This document shows, in pieces, positions 33,336 to 43,499 of a DNA stretch of 64,000 bases (positions are counted from its first letter, which is position 1; each line of letters begins with the position of its first letter). This DNA comes from Thereva unica. Lineage: Eukaryota > Arthropoda > Insecta > Diptera > Therevidae. Location: the NCBI GenBank assembly GCA_949987705.1, contig OX465283.1, positions 157,619,850 through 157,683,849 on the forward strand, in the 5' to 3' direction. The notes below the pieces were generated by a model. It did no database searches and was not told the origin of the DNA. It worked only from the letters and a program-made list of their open reading frames with translations. Made by a program: the position numbers and the translations under genes.

Positions 33336-33740
33336 GAGGTAGTAAGTAGGTAGTTGTTTAGAATTAATGAAATAATTTGTTAGTGAGTAAGAAATTGAAT
33401 GAATAAAGCAAATATTATTTTATAAGAAACCCTAGACAACTATAGAGCAAGGAGGTTATTTTTACTTTGATTTTTTTTTTATGTGGCATGGTCAAGTTCA
33501 GGAATAACCCTTTGTACTACTAGACCGTCATGTCGTTGCAACTCATGGTGCAATGTCTAGTAGTAAGCTTAACCTGAAAATAGAAAAAGAATAGGAAAGG
33601 TTAAAGGTAGTCTAAGGTGGATGCATAAGGAGAAGGCAGTGAGCCTCGCGTTTGCACTACTGGATGTTATATGAGTTCATCCACAGCCGGGTGAGTCACA
33701 ACCGTCAGGGCTAGCCGGAGACAGTCTTGTTGGAGTGTTA

Positions 33741-34677
33741 CGAGGTGTGGCAATTAAGTAATGAGACTGATTCCATAAAAACCGTATATTTCAAAATTAT
33801 TCTACAACTCTGCCATCCCCTTCAAAGTAGTCCTCTAGGGCAGCTATACAACGATTCCAGCGCGTTTTCCATGCTTCGTAACATTTCTGGAACGCGTCGA
33901 CTGGGATGTCCGCGAGTTCCCTCGTCACGGCCGCCTGAATGTCCTCAATTGACTCAAAATGGGTTCCTTTGGCCACCGATTTTGTTCTAGGGAACAAAAG
34001 AAAGTCACAGGGTGACATATCGGGCGAATAAGGCGGTTGTTGCAACACGACGATCCCTTTAGAGGCCAAATACTGGGACGGTCATTCGATGCTGCTTTTG
34101 CTCCTCGGAAAGGTTCCTTGGAACCATCTTCGCGCACAACTTTCTCATCCCTAAATCGTCGGTTAAAATTTGTCGGACTGTTTCACGGTTCATACCCAGT
34201 TCCGACGCCAACATTCGAACTGTTAAACGCCGATTTCCACGGATCAGGGCGCGCACACGCTGCGCATTCGTGTCAGTCCGCACCTCGACTGGTCTCCCGC
34301 TCCGCGCCTCGTCTTCCACGCTTTCACGCCCCTCCTTAAACTCTTTATGCCGTCGAAACACCTGGGCACGACTAAGAGCACTATCACCATGCACTTTTAC
34401 AATTTCGTACGTTTCCGAAGCTGTTTCGCCCAATTTGACGCAAAATTTTATCGCGACGCGTTGTTCTTGATTTCGTTTTTCCATTTTCGTGACGAGAACC
34501 ACGAACACACGTTTACTCAACAAGACAGAGCAGGCGAACTAAACAAGCTAGAGCGATGGCAAATATATCAATGGAAAGGGGAAGGATGCCGAGAGAAGGG
34601 AAAGGGAATTTCAAGGTCGCAGGGTTACCACAATCGCGGCAATACAATCAGTCTCATTACTTAATTGTCACACCTCG
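33741..34677 (-). mobile_element. Mariner element, internally deleted, 937 bp
   Basis: Terminal inverted repeats cgaggtgtggcaattaagta and tacttaattgtcacacctcg continue through atgagactgatt, about 31 bp with one mismatch. TA flanks both ends (33739-33740, 34678-34679). The SINE at 8632-9093 reads ggagtgttatgcctcctg across the same place, giving the empty site. Full-length mariners are about 1.3 kb, so roughly 350 bp of the transposase are missing. Confidence 0.9.
33797..34484 (-). pseudogene. Mariner transposase, internal deletion
   Basis: Start chosen at MEKRNQEQRVAIKFCVKLG, the conserved mariner N-terminus; an in-frame ATG 13 codons upstream is less likely. The N-terminal part (about 138 codons) carries both helix-turn-helix units, with DEARSGRPVEVRTDTNAQRV linking them and GMNRETVRQILTDDLGMRK in the second, then RNLSEEQKQHRM. 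At about 34075 a deletion shifts the frame; the next frame gives KGIVVLQQPPYSPDMSPCDF, containing the last catalytic Asp of D,D34D, and ends WNRCIAALEDYFEGDG. The first two catalytic Asp (including the HDNA block) are deleted. The termini could still be bound and mobilised in trans. Confidence 0.88.
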
Positions 34678-34858
34678 TATGCCTCCTGAAACAAGGGAAT
34701 CCCGCTAACTATCCGACAAAGACTGTGACGCCAACAGTACCAGACTACCAGAACAAGGAGCTGCACCGACCGCTAGATAAAGACCTGACCTAAGCGGAAA
34801 TTTGGTACCCTATTATTAACCGGTTAAGCCGGCGGGATGCCTTATCAGGGCTACCTAC

Positions 34859-35644
34859 AACACTTTTGATTACTTCCATTACTTTACCAATTATCCTCCC
34901 ATCTATGTAATGGCCCTACAGCCCAAAGTGAGCCTTGGTATTCTCTATCCTCTACTCTCCTTGCAGGTCTAAATCTTCCAGCTCCGGACTGATGCATCAT
35001 CTTGTTTTTTTTTTTTTTTTTTTTTGGTTAAGATTCAGTCCTATGGCCTTTGCCGCGTCTTAAGTTCCACATAAGCTTCTTCTGCTACCAAAAAGGGGAT
35101 CTAAACATAAGCGCTCGCCACTGTTTATTTCTACGTCATATCTGTCATCGACCACCACCAGACCAGTCCCCTTTTTTTAATTCCTTAGTCTTACAATGAA
35201 GTTAATCAATATAGATTTTACTATCAACAATAAAACTCCTAGGCCTTTGATTTAGGGCAAAAACATCACAGGTTGCATTTTCGCTTTCCACACACTCCAT
35301 TAGTAAGTCGTTACCTCTCCTCAGAATATCAGGACAACATTCCTTGAACTACCGATGCATTTCTTTTCTAGCTTTCTTCTGCGGAATATTCCAAATTGAA
35401 TTTGCTTTTGTAATGCATTGAACCTGAAGAATGTCGGCGATGGGAAAGGATTTACTGCCGTTTGACAATTAATACTTAATGTGACATTTTTGTACAAAGT
35501 CTTGGATTTTAATCGTTTATATGTGATTAATGCTTTTGATTTGACAAAGAGTAGTCAAAACTTCTCAATTTGAAGTGCTGATGATGGTTCAGGAAATTTG
35601 TTGGAATTTTACAATGTCAAACCCGCTTAGCTAGGGCACCGTGC
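34859..35644. other. Unassigned; poly-T tract at 35006-35029
   Basis: A run of more than 20 T near 35008-35027, preceded by catcatcttg, probably marks the A tail of a minus-strand retroposon extending rightwards. Minus translation upstream of it gives no family I recognise. Confidence 0.4.
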
Positions 35645-35820
35645 AGGCTAAGAAAGGATAGACGACCAGATCAGGCAAAGGAAATGGAATTGGATTGACT
35701 ACACCTTGCGACGCAAAGACGAGAATCTAGCCAAACAGGTCCTTGAGTAGAATCCGCACGGATCCCGTCGAGCCGGGAGGCCTAGAACAACGTCGAGGAG
35801 AACCCTAACCCCAAGATCAG
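35645..35820 (+). pseudogene. LINE 3'-end relic
   Basis: Plus frame: RIDDQIRQRKWNWIDYTLRR, then KDENLAKQVLE, a stop, then NPHGSRRAGRPRTTSRRTL. This is the C-terminal region also present, better preserved, on the minus strand at 59205-59530 (G-H-T-L-R-R, W-N-P-Q-G-x-R-x-x-G-R-P). One stop and downstream decay make it non-functional. Confidence 0.6.
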
Positions 35821-35859
35821 TTACAGAGTTTACGCGATAAAGGTTTACAATCCTCGGTA

Positions 35860-36460
35860 CTCTTTATGAAACGGTACAGTTTAATGTCATCGGCGTAAAT
35901 AAGGATATTACAGTACTTTGGTAAGGTGACAATGTCATCGATTGATAAGATAAAAAGCAGAGGGCCTAGATGACTACCTTGCGGGACACCAGAGGACCCT
36001 TCAATGTTTTTGGATTTGACTTAACGAAATAGATCTTGATAGGTTCAGTCGGTAAGTTTTTCATAGTTTATTTTTCTGCGGTTTGGCATGTCTCAACTCA
36101 TAGTTGTACCAGGGTGGGGATGATCTGGACAACTTTAGAGGCTCAATGCAAAGGTTTCGTAAAGAACGGAATAAAACCTTGCAACATCGTCATCCAACTC
36201 ATTTGAGAAAAACAACCTATTGAAATCGATCGAAGTGAGCTTAGATGACAGTTCTTCAAGATTGGTCTTTTTAAAGTTAATGTAAATGTGGACTCGTCAT
36301 GAATTAGTTTATTGTTAAAGCTCAGTAGGAAAGGAGGGTGATAATTATCGGCAGAGGACAAGACTATTGAACTAGGCTCAACAATCACATTGTCTGAGTC
36401 GTAGAAGAATACAAGATCCAACCGTCTGCCTAAAATATTATTCACACCACTCATTTGGTT
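35860..36460 (-). pseudogene. Jockey/CR1-like LINE, internally deleted
   Basis: Minus strand: the upstream part (36143-36454) reads NILGRRLDLVFFYDSDNVIV then SSADNYHPPFLLSF, the C-terminal part of the endonuclease (S-x-D-H/N-x-P). Next comes PPWYNYELRHAKPQKNK, the linker before RT. Then, with the RT fingers missing, GVP-like text leads to GSHLGPLLFILSIDDIVTLP and ILIYADDIKLYRFIKSTED with an intact Y-A-D-D. The same RT block is at 63010-63170, where Y-A is N-T. The fingers deletion shows it is dead. Confidence 0.65.
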
Positions 36461-37481
36461 CAGCCTGCATGAGAATAGGGAATTCAGAAAGCCGAATTCC
36501 TGTCAGGATTTTCAATGGTAGACTATTAGGAAAAAGAAACATAGGACGGAAATTTCATATAACAAACTGAACAGAAATAGCAAGAGAAACGGCAACTGGA
36601 AGAAGAAACTTCAAGAGGTTCGACTACTTCAAGGACTGTGGCGCAATTTGGTACGAAGATTGACTACTGTTCGTAACACAATACAGTATCGTAACAGCCA
36701 AATTAGCCTTCACCAATCATATTTCTACCATTCCCCTTCCCATGAAAATCAGCAGCTGTCGCGGCCTCGCGGAAACTAATAATAATCACAAAAGTATCAA
36801 AGCGAAATCATCGAATTTAAAATTATCCTATTTCAACAGAAATAAAACAAAAAAAAACAGTCGAGTCCCAACAGAAAACACTTAAAATGTAAATTTCGCT
36901 CATCGTTTTGCTCCGTTTTTTCTCCTAGTCCTGCGCCCCCGCCCCCGATTATGAAAAATTTATGCTCCAAATTGCCCTAAATACTGCTCTCGGCCGTTCT
37001 GTATTCGATGACGATTTATCTTCATTGCTGATCGATTCATTGAAAGATTATCATAAAAATGTTGTTATGAAATCAAAACGCAATAAAAGCACAAAAATTA
37101 TGACCCGAAATGCGAGAATGGATGGCAATACGGCAGCGCACCCACACCAGCGCGCGGCCACTCGTATTTATTCTGCTCTCATAAATATTTCAGCAAATGT
37201 CCTGCCGTAAGGAGATGCTGAAAATGGGCCTTAAACGAGAGAAAAAGGAAGTTTTTTGCGTGAATGTTTTTTTTTTCGGGCTCTTGACAAATGAATTTAT
37301 AATTGGTCACGTTTTTGTGCTATATTTTTTTTAAGGGAGTCCACTACTACTTTGGGGAGAACGTGCCACTAATTTAGTACTGCAGCAAGGAAGATTAGGT
37401 GTGCTTCAGTTAAGGATTAGGGATTTTTAAGTTGAGGATTAGGTTTGCAGAGGTTTGGCTTGACTTGAGATAGGATCTTAC
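36461..37481. other. Unassigned; possible unique DNA
   Basis: No repeat partner seen. A plus frame of 82 codons (36962-37210) contains no known motif. Around 36.88-37.26 kb the sequence is more complex than its surroundings. It lies just downstream (minus strand) of a candidate exon. Confidence 0.35.
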
Positions 37482-37611
37482 GTACCATAACCATCTCGGA
37501 CTGGTGGAGGTCCAAGCATAAACCCCCCCGTGGTAGATACTGGAATTTGTCCTGTAAGGTATGGCCTAATATGATCGGGTCTACTAAGCCAAGATGCTGG
37601 TGGACGAGGTC
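37482..37611 (-). CDS. Candidate host exon, proline-rich, unidentified
   Basis: On the minus strand a catacttgcag acceptor precedes an open segment reading PRPPASWLSRPDHIRPYL, TGQIPVSTTGGFM and LGPPPVRDGYG. It ends at a gtaaga donor (or, four bases earlier, gtacgt). The peptide is rich in Pro, Gly and Thr and reads like a low-complexity region of a transcription factor or adaptor, but I do not recognise a family. With phase 1 entry the frame is open for the whole length. No paired exon was found in the window, so it could be chance. Evidence is the splice sites plus non-random composition. Confidence 0.3.
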
Positions 37612-37739
37612 CTGCAAGTATGCGTGACGAATCCATCACGTGGGCTCACCCTGGACGTTATAGAACGTACAGACGTCCTCTTAACCTTGTTCTCCTCTCC
37701 TTAATACAGTTCGTGGCATCTTACTACTTTTGAGTTAAG

Positions 37740-38105
37740 AGCCGGTTTACACGGTGTGCTCAAGCGCATATGCCCAACAATCGTTTGGGGATGGAGGAAG
37801 AAGTGGGGATGATGAGAGGTACCACCGCAGTTCTTACTTTTTTCCACAAAGTTCGTGAGGCACATGCGCTGGAGCACTTCGTCTAAACCGACTCTAAGGG
37901 CCTGTTTAGACGGTTCGCTTCTAGCAGCGTTCCTCACGAACTTTGTGTATGATGGTATAAGTGGGGTGGCACCTCTCATCATCCCTACTTCCCCTTCATC
38001 TTCAAAGTTCGTGACGAATGTTCCTGGAAACGAACCGTCTAAACAGGCCTTTAGAGTCGGTTTAGACGAAGTGCTCCAGCGCATGTGCTTCACGAAACAG
38101 GCCCT
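37740..38105. repeat. Complex inverted-repeat element
   Basis: Left segment 37854-37920 (cacatgcgctggagcacttc, cgtctaaaccgactctaa, gcctgtttagacggttcg) is inverted at 38032-38096 (cgaaccgtctaaacaggc, agtcggtttagacgaagtg, ctccagcgcatgtg), nearly perfect. A second inverted pair, gtgaggcac / cctcacgaac with caaagttcgtga, nests inside. A further gccggtttacacggtgtgct partial unit starts at 37741. It probably represents nested copies of a small foldback MITE. Confidence 0.6.
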
Positions 38106-38219
38106 AAGGTGTCAAGGCATCGTACCGAGAGATGAATGGCCAACCAGTGGTTCTAAAGGCTGATCGCAAATGGTCCTTGCCCTCGCCCGGGGAAGGTCGG
38201 TGATAGTAAATTACGCAGC

Positions 38220-39140
38220 TCAACGAAAACGTAAGAGTAAGAGCTCCCTCCTCAAAAGGAGAAAGCTACGAGGAGGAGCAGCGTGGGACTATCGACGCCG
38301 ACACTTTTAGAAGGAGCGTTCGACTGGCACGCACACTGACGGCCGAATGGGAGGACGTGCAAAAATCGAACCTTAGTCGGACTAAATACGAGGCTCAAAG
38401 CGAGAATAGTGTCCATACTACATTCAATGAAGGAACGTCACCCCAATCCGGAAAGACGAAAGCGATTTCCAGAAACTGAGAGCTCAAATAAAAGAACTTA
38501 TACACGACCTTAGTGGGCGGAACAACATCAAGCCAGGGTGAGGAAGATGAGATCCGCCTATCTCAAGGCGCAGGGAGAAAAGGTAGAGGAATAAAAGGTA
38601 CCGAAAGTGGCGGAGGGAGCTGCACAACCGGTGTCCACAAAACACCCCAATAACGAATATCCTAAAAAGAACACCATAGTGGTTGCAAAGCGGCTGAAGG
38701 ACGTCGTAAGGACCCCGGAAGCATCTTAGGGAGACGGGGTAGGAAGCGTAACTCCGCCAAAGGCCTCCCAAAGAAGAGCAAGCAGAAATCGCGACAAGGA
38801 AAAGATGAAAAACGGCCGAAGAAGGTGCCAGTGAACGGGAGCAAGTCCCTTGCAGAGGGGACTTCCTGGACTAAGGTAGAGAGGAAGAAGAAGCTAAAAA
38901 CGAAAAAGCAGAAAAATAAGCTACCGGGGAACATCAATAAACCACAAAAAAGATAAGTTCAGACGCGCTTATGATAACTGCCGCAAGCGAGATATCCTGC
39001 GCGAAAATCATAAGGTCAGAACGAATACTTCCTTAACCTTCTCGCTACGAGAAGCTGCCCATGCGAGAGCGGACACCAACCAGGTAACGATTGAGATAAG
39101 GGACCTGCACGAAATCACCTCCAAAGGAGAGATGCGCAAG
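38220..39140 (+). pseudogene. R1-type ORF1 (gag-like) relic
   Basis: The last part translates as AAHARADTNQVTIEIRDLHE followed by ITSKGEMRK, which fits the V-E-I-R-D-L-D-E-V/I-T-x-x-E-E-V strand near the zinc-knuckle-proximal domain of R1-type ORF1. Upstream is a Lys/Arg/Glu-rich stretch (KKLKTKKQKNK-like) as expected for the basic N-terminal half. Many stops and shifts. The relic ends abruptly at 39140, where a minus-strand LINE 3' end begins, so that LINE inserted into it or recombined. Confidence 0.5.
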
Positions 39141-40150
39141 CCGTGTGCCAGTTCTAAGGTTAGGAGTCACCCTTCGTACTACCAGTCCCCTATGTCGTTT
39201 GTCACATCATGGTGCAACCTCTAGCAGTAAGTTTACTATGGGAGGGAAATAGGTTAAGGGTTATAAGGGTTCGGGAAGGTGTTGAAGAAGGTGGCGATGC
39301 ATTTGAACTCTTGGATGTTGTAGACGTTCGAAAATACTGACTGGCGAAAGGTTGTTCCACAGTCGAGTTGTCCTATTTGGAAACGAGTTACTAGTTTGTA
39401 GAGTGTGCGTAAACGGAGGAGTTGCTGGTGTAGGCAATGAGACGAGTGGGCCAATCTGGTGTTGCAGGCATAAGATGGCCGTGGAGACAGGAAAGCGTTT
39501 ATTTCGCTATGATAGTGGCGATATAATTTTGTCAACTCTGAACAATGCCAAGATGGTTTTCGTAGCGCCGCCCGAAATGAGAGAGTTGTATTCGAGAAGA
39601 GGCCGAATGTAGGGCTTGTATATTACAGCACGGGCCGATGACTTGCACCACTTGAGAAATCCCAAGAAATCCCAACTGGGATGCTTGTTTGGCGATTTGG
39701 AACATGTGGTCATTCCACCGCAAGTCTTTGGCTAATGTCACGCCTAAGATGATAAGGGAAGGGTAGGCTATTAGCTCAATACGATTTATTAACACGGATG
39801 GAAAGGGGTTCAACATTTTATTGGAGATAAGATAGTCTTGGTTTTGGTGGGGTTGAATTCGACACGATTCTTGCTTCCCCAACGTAGAATGAGTTCAATG
39901 TCTTTATTTATGCAGTTGGATATTCGTTCACGATCATCAAGATCCCGAATCTGGCGCGTGCTTGTTTTGTTTTATAAAAGCCATAAGAGTAACACAGGGT
40001 ATCGTCGTCAGTGAATAATAAGGAATAAAGTAGGTGATAAGTTTGATCCCTGGGGTACCCCCGCAGTAATCGGGTGGGGTTCGGATTTGACGCCATCCAA
40101 CACTGCTTTGATTCAACGGCCAAAAAGGCAGTTCTCAATTCAGTTCTATA
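39141..40150 (-). pseudogene. Jockey/CR1-like LINE copy D, 5'-truncated
   Basis: Minus strand from about 40150: LRGYPRDQTYHLLYSLLF then TDDDTLCYSY (F-x-D-D catalytic block, with T for A), NKDIELILRWGKQ, TKTKTILISNKMLN-like, LGVTLAKDLRWNDHMFQIAK, SARAVIYKPYIRPLLEYN and the C-terminal block N-V-Y-N-I-Q-E-F-K. It ends in the family 3' UTR (ttactgctagaggttgca, tagtacgaagggtgac). Frame changes make it dead. No A tail is seen at the junction with the R1 ORF1 relic. Confidence 0.65.
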
Positions 40151-40510
40151 GAAGTTCGTCAATGCCTCCACGGCAACATTTTTCCCGCAACACAAAACTT
40201 GACCGCTCGGCTCACCCCCACAGTTTACAGCCCTTATCTTCGCGCACACTCCGATCTAGAAATTCGTTTATAACAAGAACAACTCGTCTGTGGAACAACC
40301 TTCCAAAGACAGTATTCCGGAACTCATACAACATCCAAGAGTTCAAACGCAAGGTTCATCGCCATTTTCTGCAACACCCCCTTGACTTGACTCCCCCTAA
40401 CCTATTATGTCCTTCTCTCTATCTTTCGAGCTAAGCTTACTACTGGACATTGCAGCATGACTTAAACGACATGACGTACTAGTAGTACAAAGGGTGACAC
40501 CTGAGCTTAG
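40150..40510 (+). pseudogene. Jockey/CR1-like LINE copy C, 5'-truncated
   Basis: Plus frame: PPRQHFSRNTKLDRSAHPHS, RNSFITRTTRLWNNLPKTVF, then NSYNIQEFKRKVHRHFLQHP and stop. The 3' UTR carries ttactactggacattgcag and ctagtagtacaaagggtgac, ending cacataaaaaaaaa. This is the intact C-terminus of the family; copy D has the same region frameshifted. It abuts copy D head to head at about 40150. Confidence 0.7.
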
Positions 40511-40867
40511 ACTATCACATAAAAAAAAATAGCTTTGAGTTTGGCTAGCAGGGCTGAGTGCCATACCCTATCAACAGGTTTGGAATTATCTAGAACAACC
40601 GAAAAAAAAAGTTAGAAGCAGAAAAGTTTCGTGTACGAAGGGTTCTCTGCTGAACAAAGGAACGGACAGTAGCGAGAAGATGCTAAAATGCTAGAAGTTC
40701 GGGCATATAGAAAGGAATTGCACCAGCACCAAGGACAGGACGGAATGAGGATTTAAGTGTTGAGAAAAGGGGCTTCAACGCCTTCAAAGGAAAGAAATTG
40801 AACATAATACGATCTTGTTACGTTGTTTTTTTTTTTTTTTGTATTAGTAATTTATTTATTACATGCT

Positions 40868-41095
40868 AGATGGAACTTGGTGCGCCTCGGTATCCATAAG
40901 CCAATAGTATGGCGTGCGCCAAATCTATTGGGAATCTCAAGATTGCTTTTTCCGTGGGCAGTGAGAGTCTGAAATCTCACGACGAAAGTACATTTGAAAA
41001 GAAAAGTGTACTCCATTCGTTTAAAAAACCAAATCACTCACTTATACTCCTAATCATAATTCAGCAGTCTCACTGCCACTCTTGTCGTGGTCAGA
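40868..41095 (-). mobile_element. Helitron-like short element (family W), copy 1
   Basis: On the minus strand it starts tctgaccacgacaaga after an A and ends ctag, the 5' TC / 3' CTRR form of Helitrons. The body shares aagccaatagtatggcg, ggcagtgagag and cattcgtttaaaa with the copy at 62391-62614. The base after ctag is C rather than T, and no 3' hairpin was verified, so the class is tentative. Confidence 0.45.
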
Positions 41096-42395
41096 TGCTA
41101 TGGTGGAGTACTGTTGCCCATACACGAATTTGACATTCTCTTGAACCTAAATCCTAATGAAATTATTGACAAATTGGTTCAAAAAAGGAACCTTACATAG
41201 AAAATGAACACCAATTCACCGCTGCAAAAGAAAATCTTTTAGTTCAAAGCATGTTCAAAATGCCTATCATTAAATATAAACAACAACCATAGCCCCTGAT
41301 AATTACAACCCTTGCTTTTGTCTTCGCCCTCTAGACGGGCAAAAAAAAGTAATGTGCGCTGCTTGTTTGACAATTTTTCCCCGGTAACTTTTTGGGTCCC
41401 AGACCGACCCTGGTGGAACTTAGTAATTATGCCAATAAGGTTTAATTGACAACTGTCATCCCTGTCACCTATCGGATAATAACCGCGTAATGGGAATACA
41501 CCTTTTTTAATTAATGGATTATTCCGCAGAACTCCACTGCCAGTGCCTTTTTAAGACTTTCCCGGGGATGCCTCGAGGCAGACTTTATCCTTGGGGTTCT
41601 TGAATTATTTATTTAATATTTATTATCCTTAATTTTATTTTTAATGGTGTATAAGAAGATTCTAGGAGATTATAAAAGGTGATGAAATTTTGCAGGATGT
41701 TTCTCAGAATTGTTAGAAGCTTTCATAAATAGGTAAGAAAATATTATGGAAACTATTGAAAAATCTAGAATATGCATTAAGTTTTCAGACATGTCTATTT
41801 TCTTGGCCAAAATTCGAATGAAGTTTTATAAAAACTCAGGCTAATCGAATTTTCCAGGAACCTATACACTTTCGGTCTCCAAAATGCTATAGTAGTCTCT
41901 CGTGTTGATTAAGGATGCCCTTAGTAGTCCATTTAAAGCACGGGGTATGACCCCCACGCAGTGCCGGCGGATCGTGTTGGGTCCGGGTGGGTAGTCTGAC
42001 AAACTGACCCCCTTCGACATTCTTATTTGGCAACAACCTATCTTAGAAGGTAGATCAATTCATTGGGAGTCGGAAAATGGGCCCACAGTGTGAGAAACAA
42101 CTTGCGGAGTTACGCAGTGAACCATCATGGCCCCCCTGCTGTGGATTACAATGTATTTCCTAAAAGGAGCAGTTTTGATTCCGTTGACATCGGATGCCAT
42201 CGGGGTAGTACTAGTAGAACGATGCTGCTATGATGCTGAAAACACGCTAAGGGCGATGGCGAAACGATTTTCGTCGGCAAAGGTCAAAGTACCGACGAAA
42301 TAAATTCGTTTTGTGCACACACTGAGAACGACGGCGTCAAAGAAAACAACCCCGACAACCGATTACGCTAACCATACGGCGTGAGTGATATAGGG
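41096..42395. other. Unassigned region
   Basis: No gene supported. The stretch before 42395 ends with a short R1-like block (P-Y-G-V-S-D-I; compare Y-R-T-V-S-D), suggesting that the R1 relic at 42724 began before the element between them. Nothing else is recognisable. Confidence 0.35.
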
Positions 42396-42723
42396 TGCGC
42401 CAAAACAATTGGGAATTTTACACGAGGGGAATTCCATACACATTAACACTTCGTGTTTGGATAAAATACAACCACTCGTGCATTGTACTTTTATCTTCGA
42501 AATTCGTTTACGGGCAACGACACTCCCCAATAGCACCAAGACAAGTATCGCAGTGGCGGCGTCGGCAGTGAGAGCGATTGAATTGTAACTGAGAATATAA
42601 ATGACCGCGTTTTTAAACGAATGAAGTGACTTGAATCTACATGAATCTACTTTCGTGGTAGGGATTTGAGAATCTCACTGCGCAGGAAATAAACGATTTT
42701 GAGATTCTCAGTTGTTTTGGCAC
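42396..42723. mobile_element. Family W composite with inverted ends, inserted in R1 relic
   Basis: Left gtgcgccaaaacaattggg and right gagattctcagttgttttgg are inverted. The right part (42560-42723) is a plus-oriented copy of family W (cggcagtgagagcgattgaa, actttcgtggtagggatttg), opposite to the copies at 40868 and 62391. The left 60 bp is a piece in the other orientation. R1-like coding flanks both sides. Confidence 0.45.
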
Positions 42724-43172
42724 AGACTGTAGCAGGAATGATCCCCATAGACATACTGGCGAGAAAAGGCATGCTTCTCTATGATCCCGAATTTGTTACC
42801 AAATACAATGCGGTAGCGATGCGAGTCCGTAACGGAATGGAAAGGGAAGTGAGGCGAGACTGTAAACAGTCGGTGGACCCACGAGCTTGTCCACAACGTT
42901 GGGAGATGGGTTACGAGGGATCGTTTTGAAGTGAGTTCCAATCTCCGGCAATTCTTGAATGGAAATGGGGACATGGCGGATATAGTAAATACCCCCATCA
43001 TTTCAGGCACGATGACTCACCTATGTGCCCGGTATGTCCACGTATCCAGGAATAAGAGCACGTCTTCTTTTATTATGTGACATTCGGCGAATATAAAGCT
43101 GAACTACAACCAATAGCTGAGGCGTCACTGCCACCAAAAAACATCCTAGGAGACATGATCAGGAAATAGGAT
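42724..43172 (+). pseudogene. R1-like LINE C-terminal relic
   Basis: Plus frame begins VAGMIPIDILARKGM, matching VAGVIPIDLLAQERL of the better copy at 52.3-54.0 kb. After a frameshift it continues DDSPMCPVCPRIQE, then a stop and EHVFFYYVTFGEYKAEL, the C-x-x-C...H...C zinc-binding segment at the R1 C-terminus, with the final Cys changed to Tyr. It ends PPKNILGDMIRK. Stops and shifts show it is dead. Confidence 0.6.
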
Positions 43173-43289
43173 GGGTGATGAGTAACGCCATCTGCGATCT
43201 AAGGTCTGCACGATCTAAGATCTTCCAATATGCTACCGAATCCTACCTCAACCTCCACGAAGATGTTGATTTTACATCGGGTGACCCTT

Positions 43290-43490
43290 GGACGCTGCGA
43301 AAAGACCTATGGGGTGCGACAGCGAGGGAGGCCCAACCTTCGCTGGAAGGATGGCGTGGACCAGGACGCTCAGAGTTTAGGGATGCCAAACTGGATGGCA
43401 TCGGCTCTCAATCGGGGCCGGTGTAGAGAACAGTTGCGCGAGGCCAGGACCGGATCCCGGTTGCAGAGCCGTTAAAGAAGAAGAAGACCC
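43290..43490 (+). pseudogene. LINE 3' end ending in AAG microsatellite
   Basis: Plus frame: TYGVRQRGRPNLRWKDGVDQ, then DAQSLGMPNWMASALNRGRC and LREARTGSRLQSR with a stop, followed by aagaagaagaaga. This is the G-R-P-x-x-R-W-x-D-G-V-x-x-D-x-x-x-L-G-x-x-N-W C-terminus of RTE-like LINEs. Only the last part is present, typical of 5' truncation. Confidence 0.6.
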
Positions 43491-43499
43491 TTGGACGCT

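Larger units (their letters stand above)
33471..34858 (-). mobile_element. tRNA-type SINE (copy B) interrupted by mariner
   Basis: Without the mariner (33741-34677) it is about 451 bp, close to copy A (462 bp). Its minus-strand head has tgataaggcatcccgcc and a weak B-box-like ggttaataataggg. The centre has gtttcaggaggcata / acactcca, shared with copy A. The 3' part (33650 to 33471) matches the 3' end of the LINE at 40150-40510, including ttactactagacattgca and ctagtagtacaaaggg, and ends with an A tail (T on plus, 33471-33480). The tRNA head is degenerate. Confidence 0.6.

Noticed and set aside
39141..40510. Twin-priming inversion of one LINE
   Set aside because: Both arms carry the same 3' half and 3' UTR, which twin-priming of a single element would not give.
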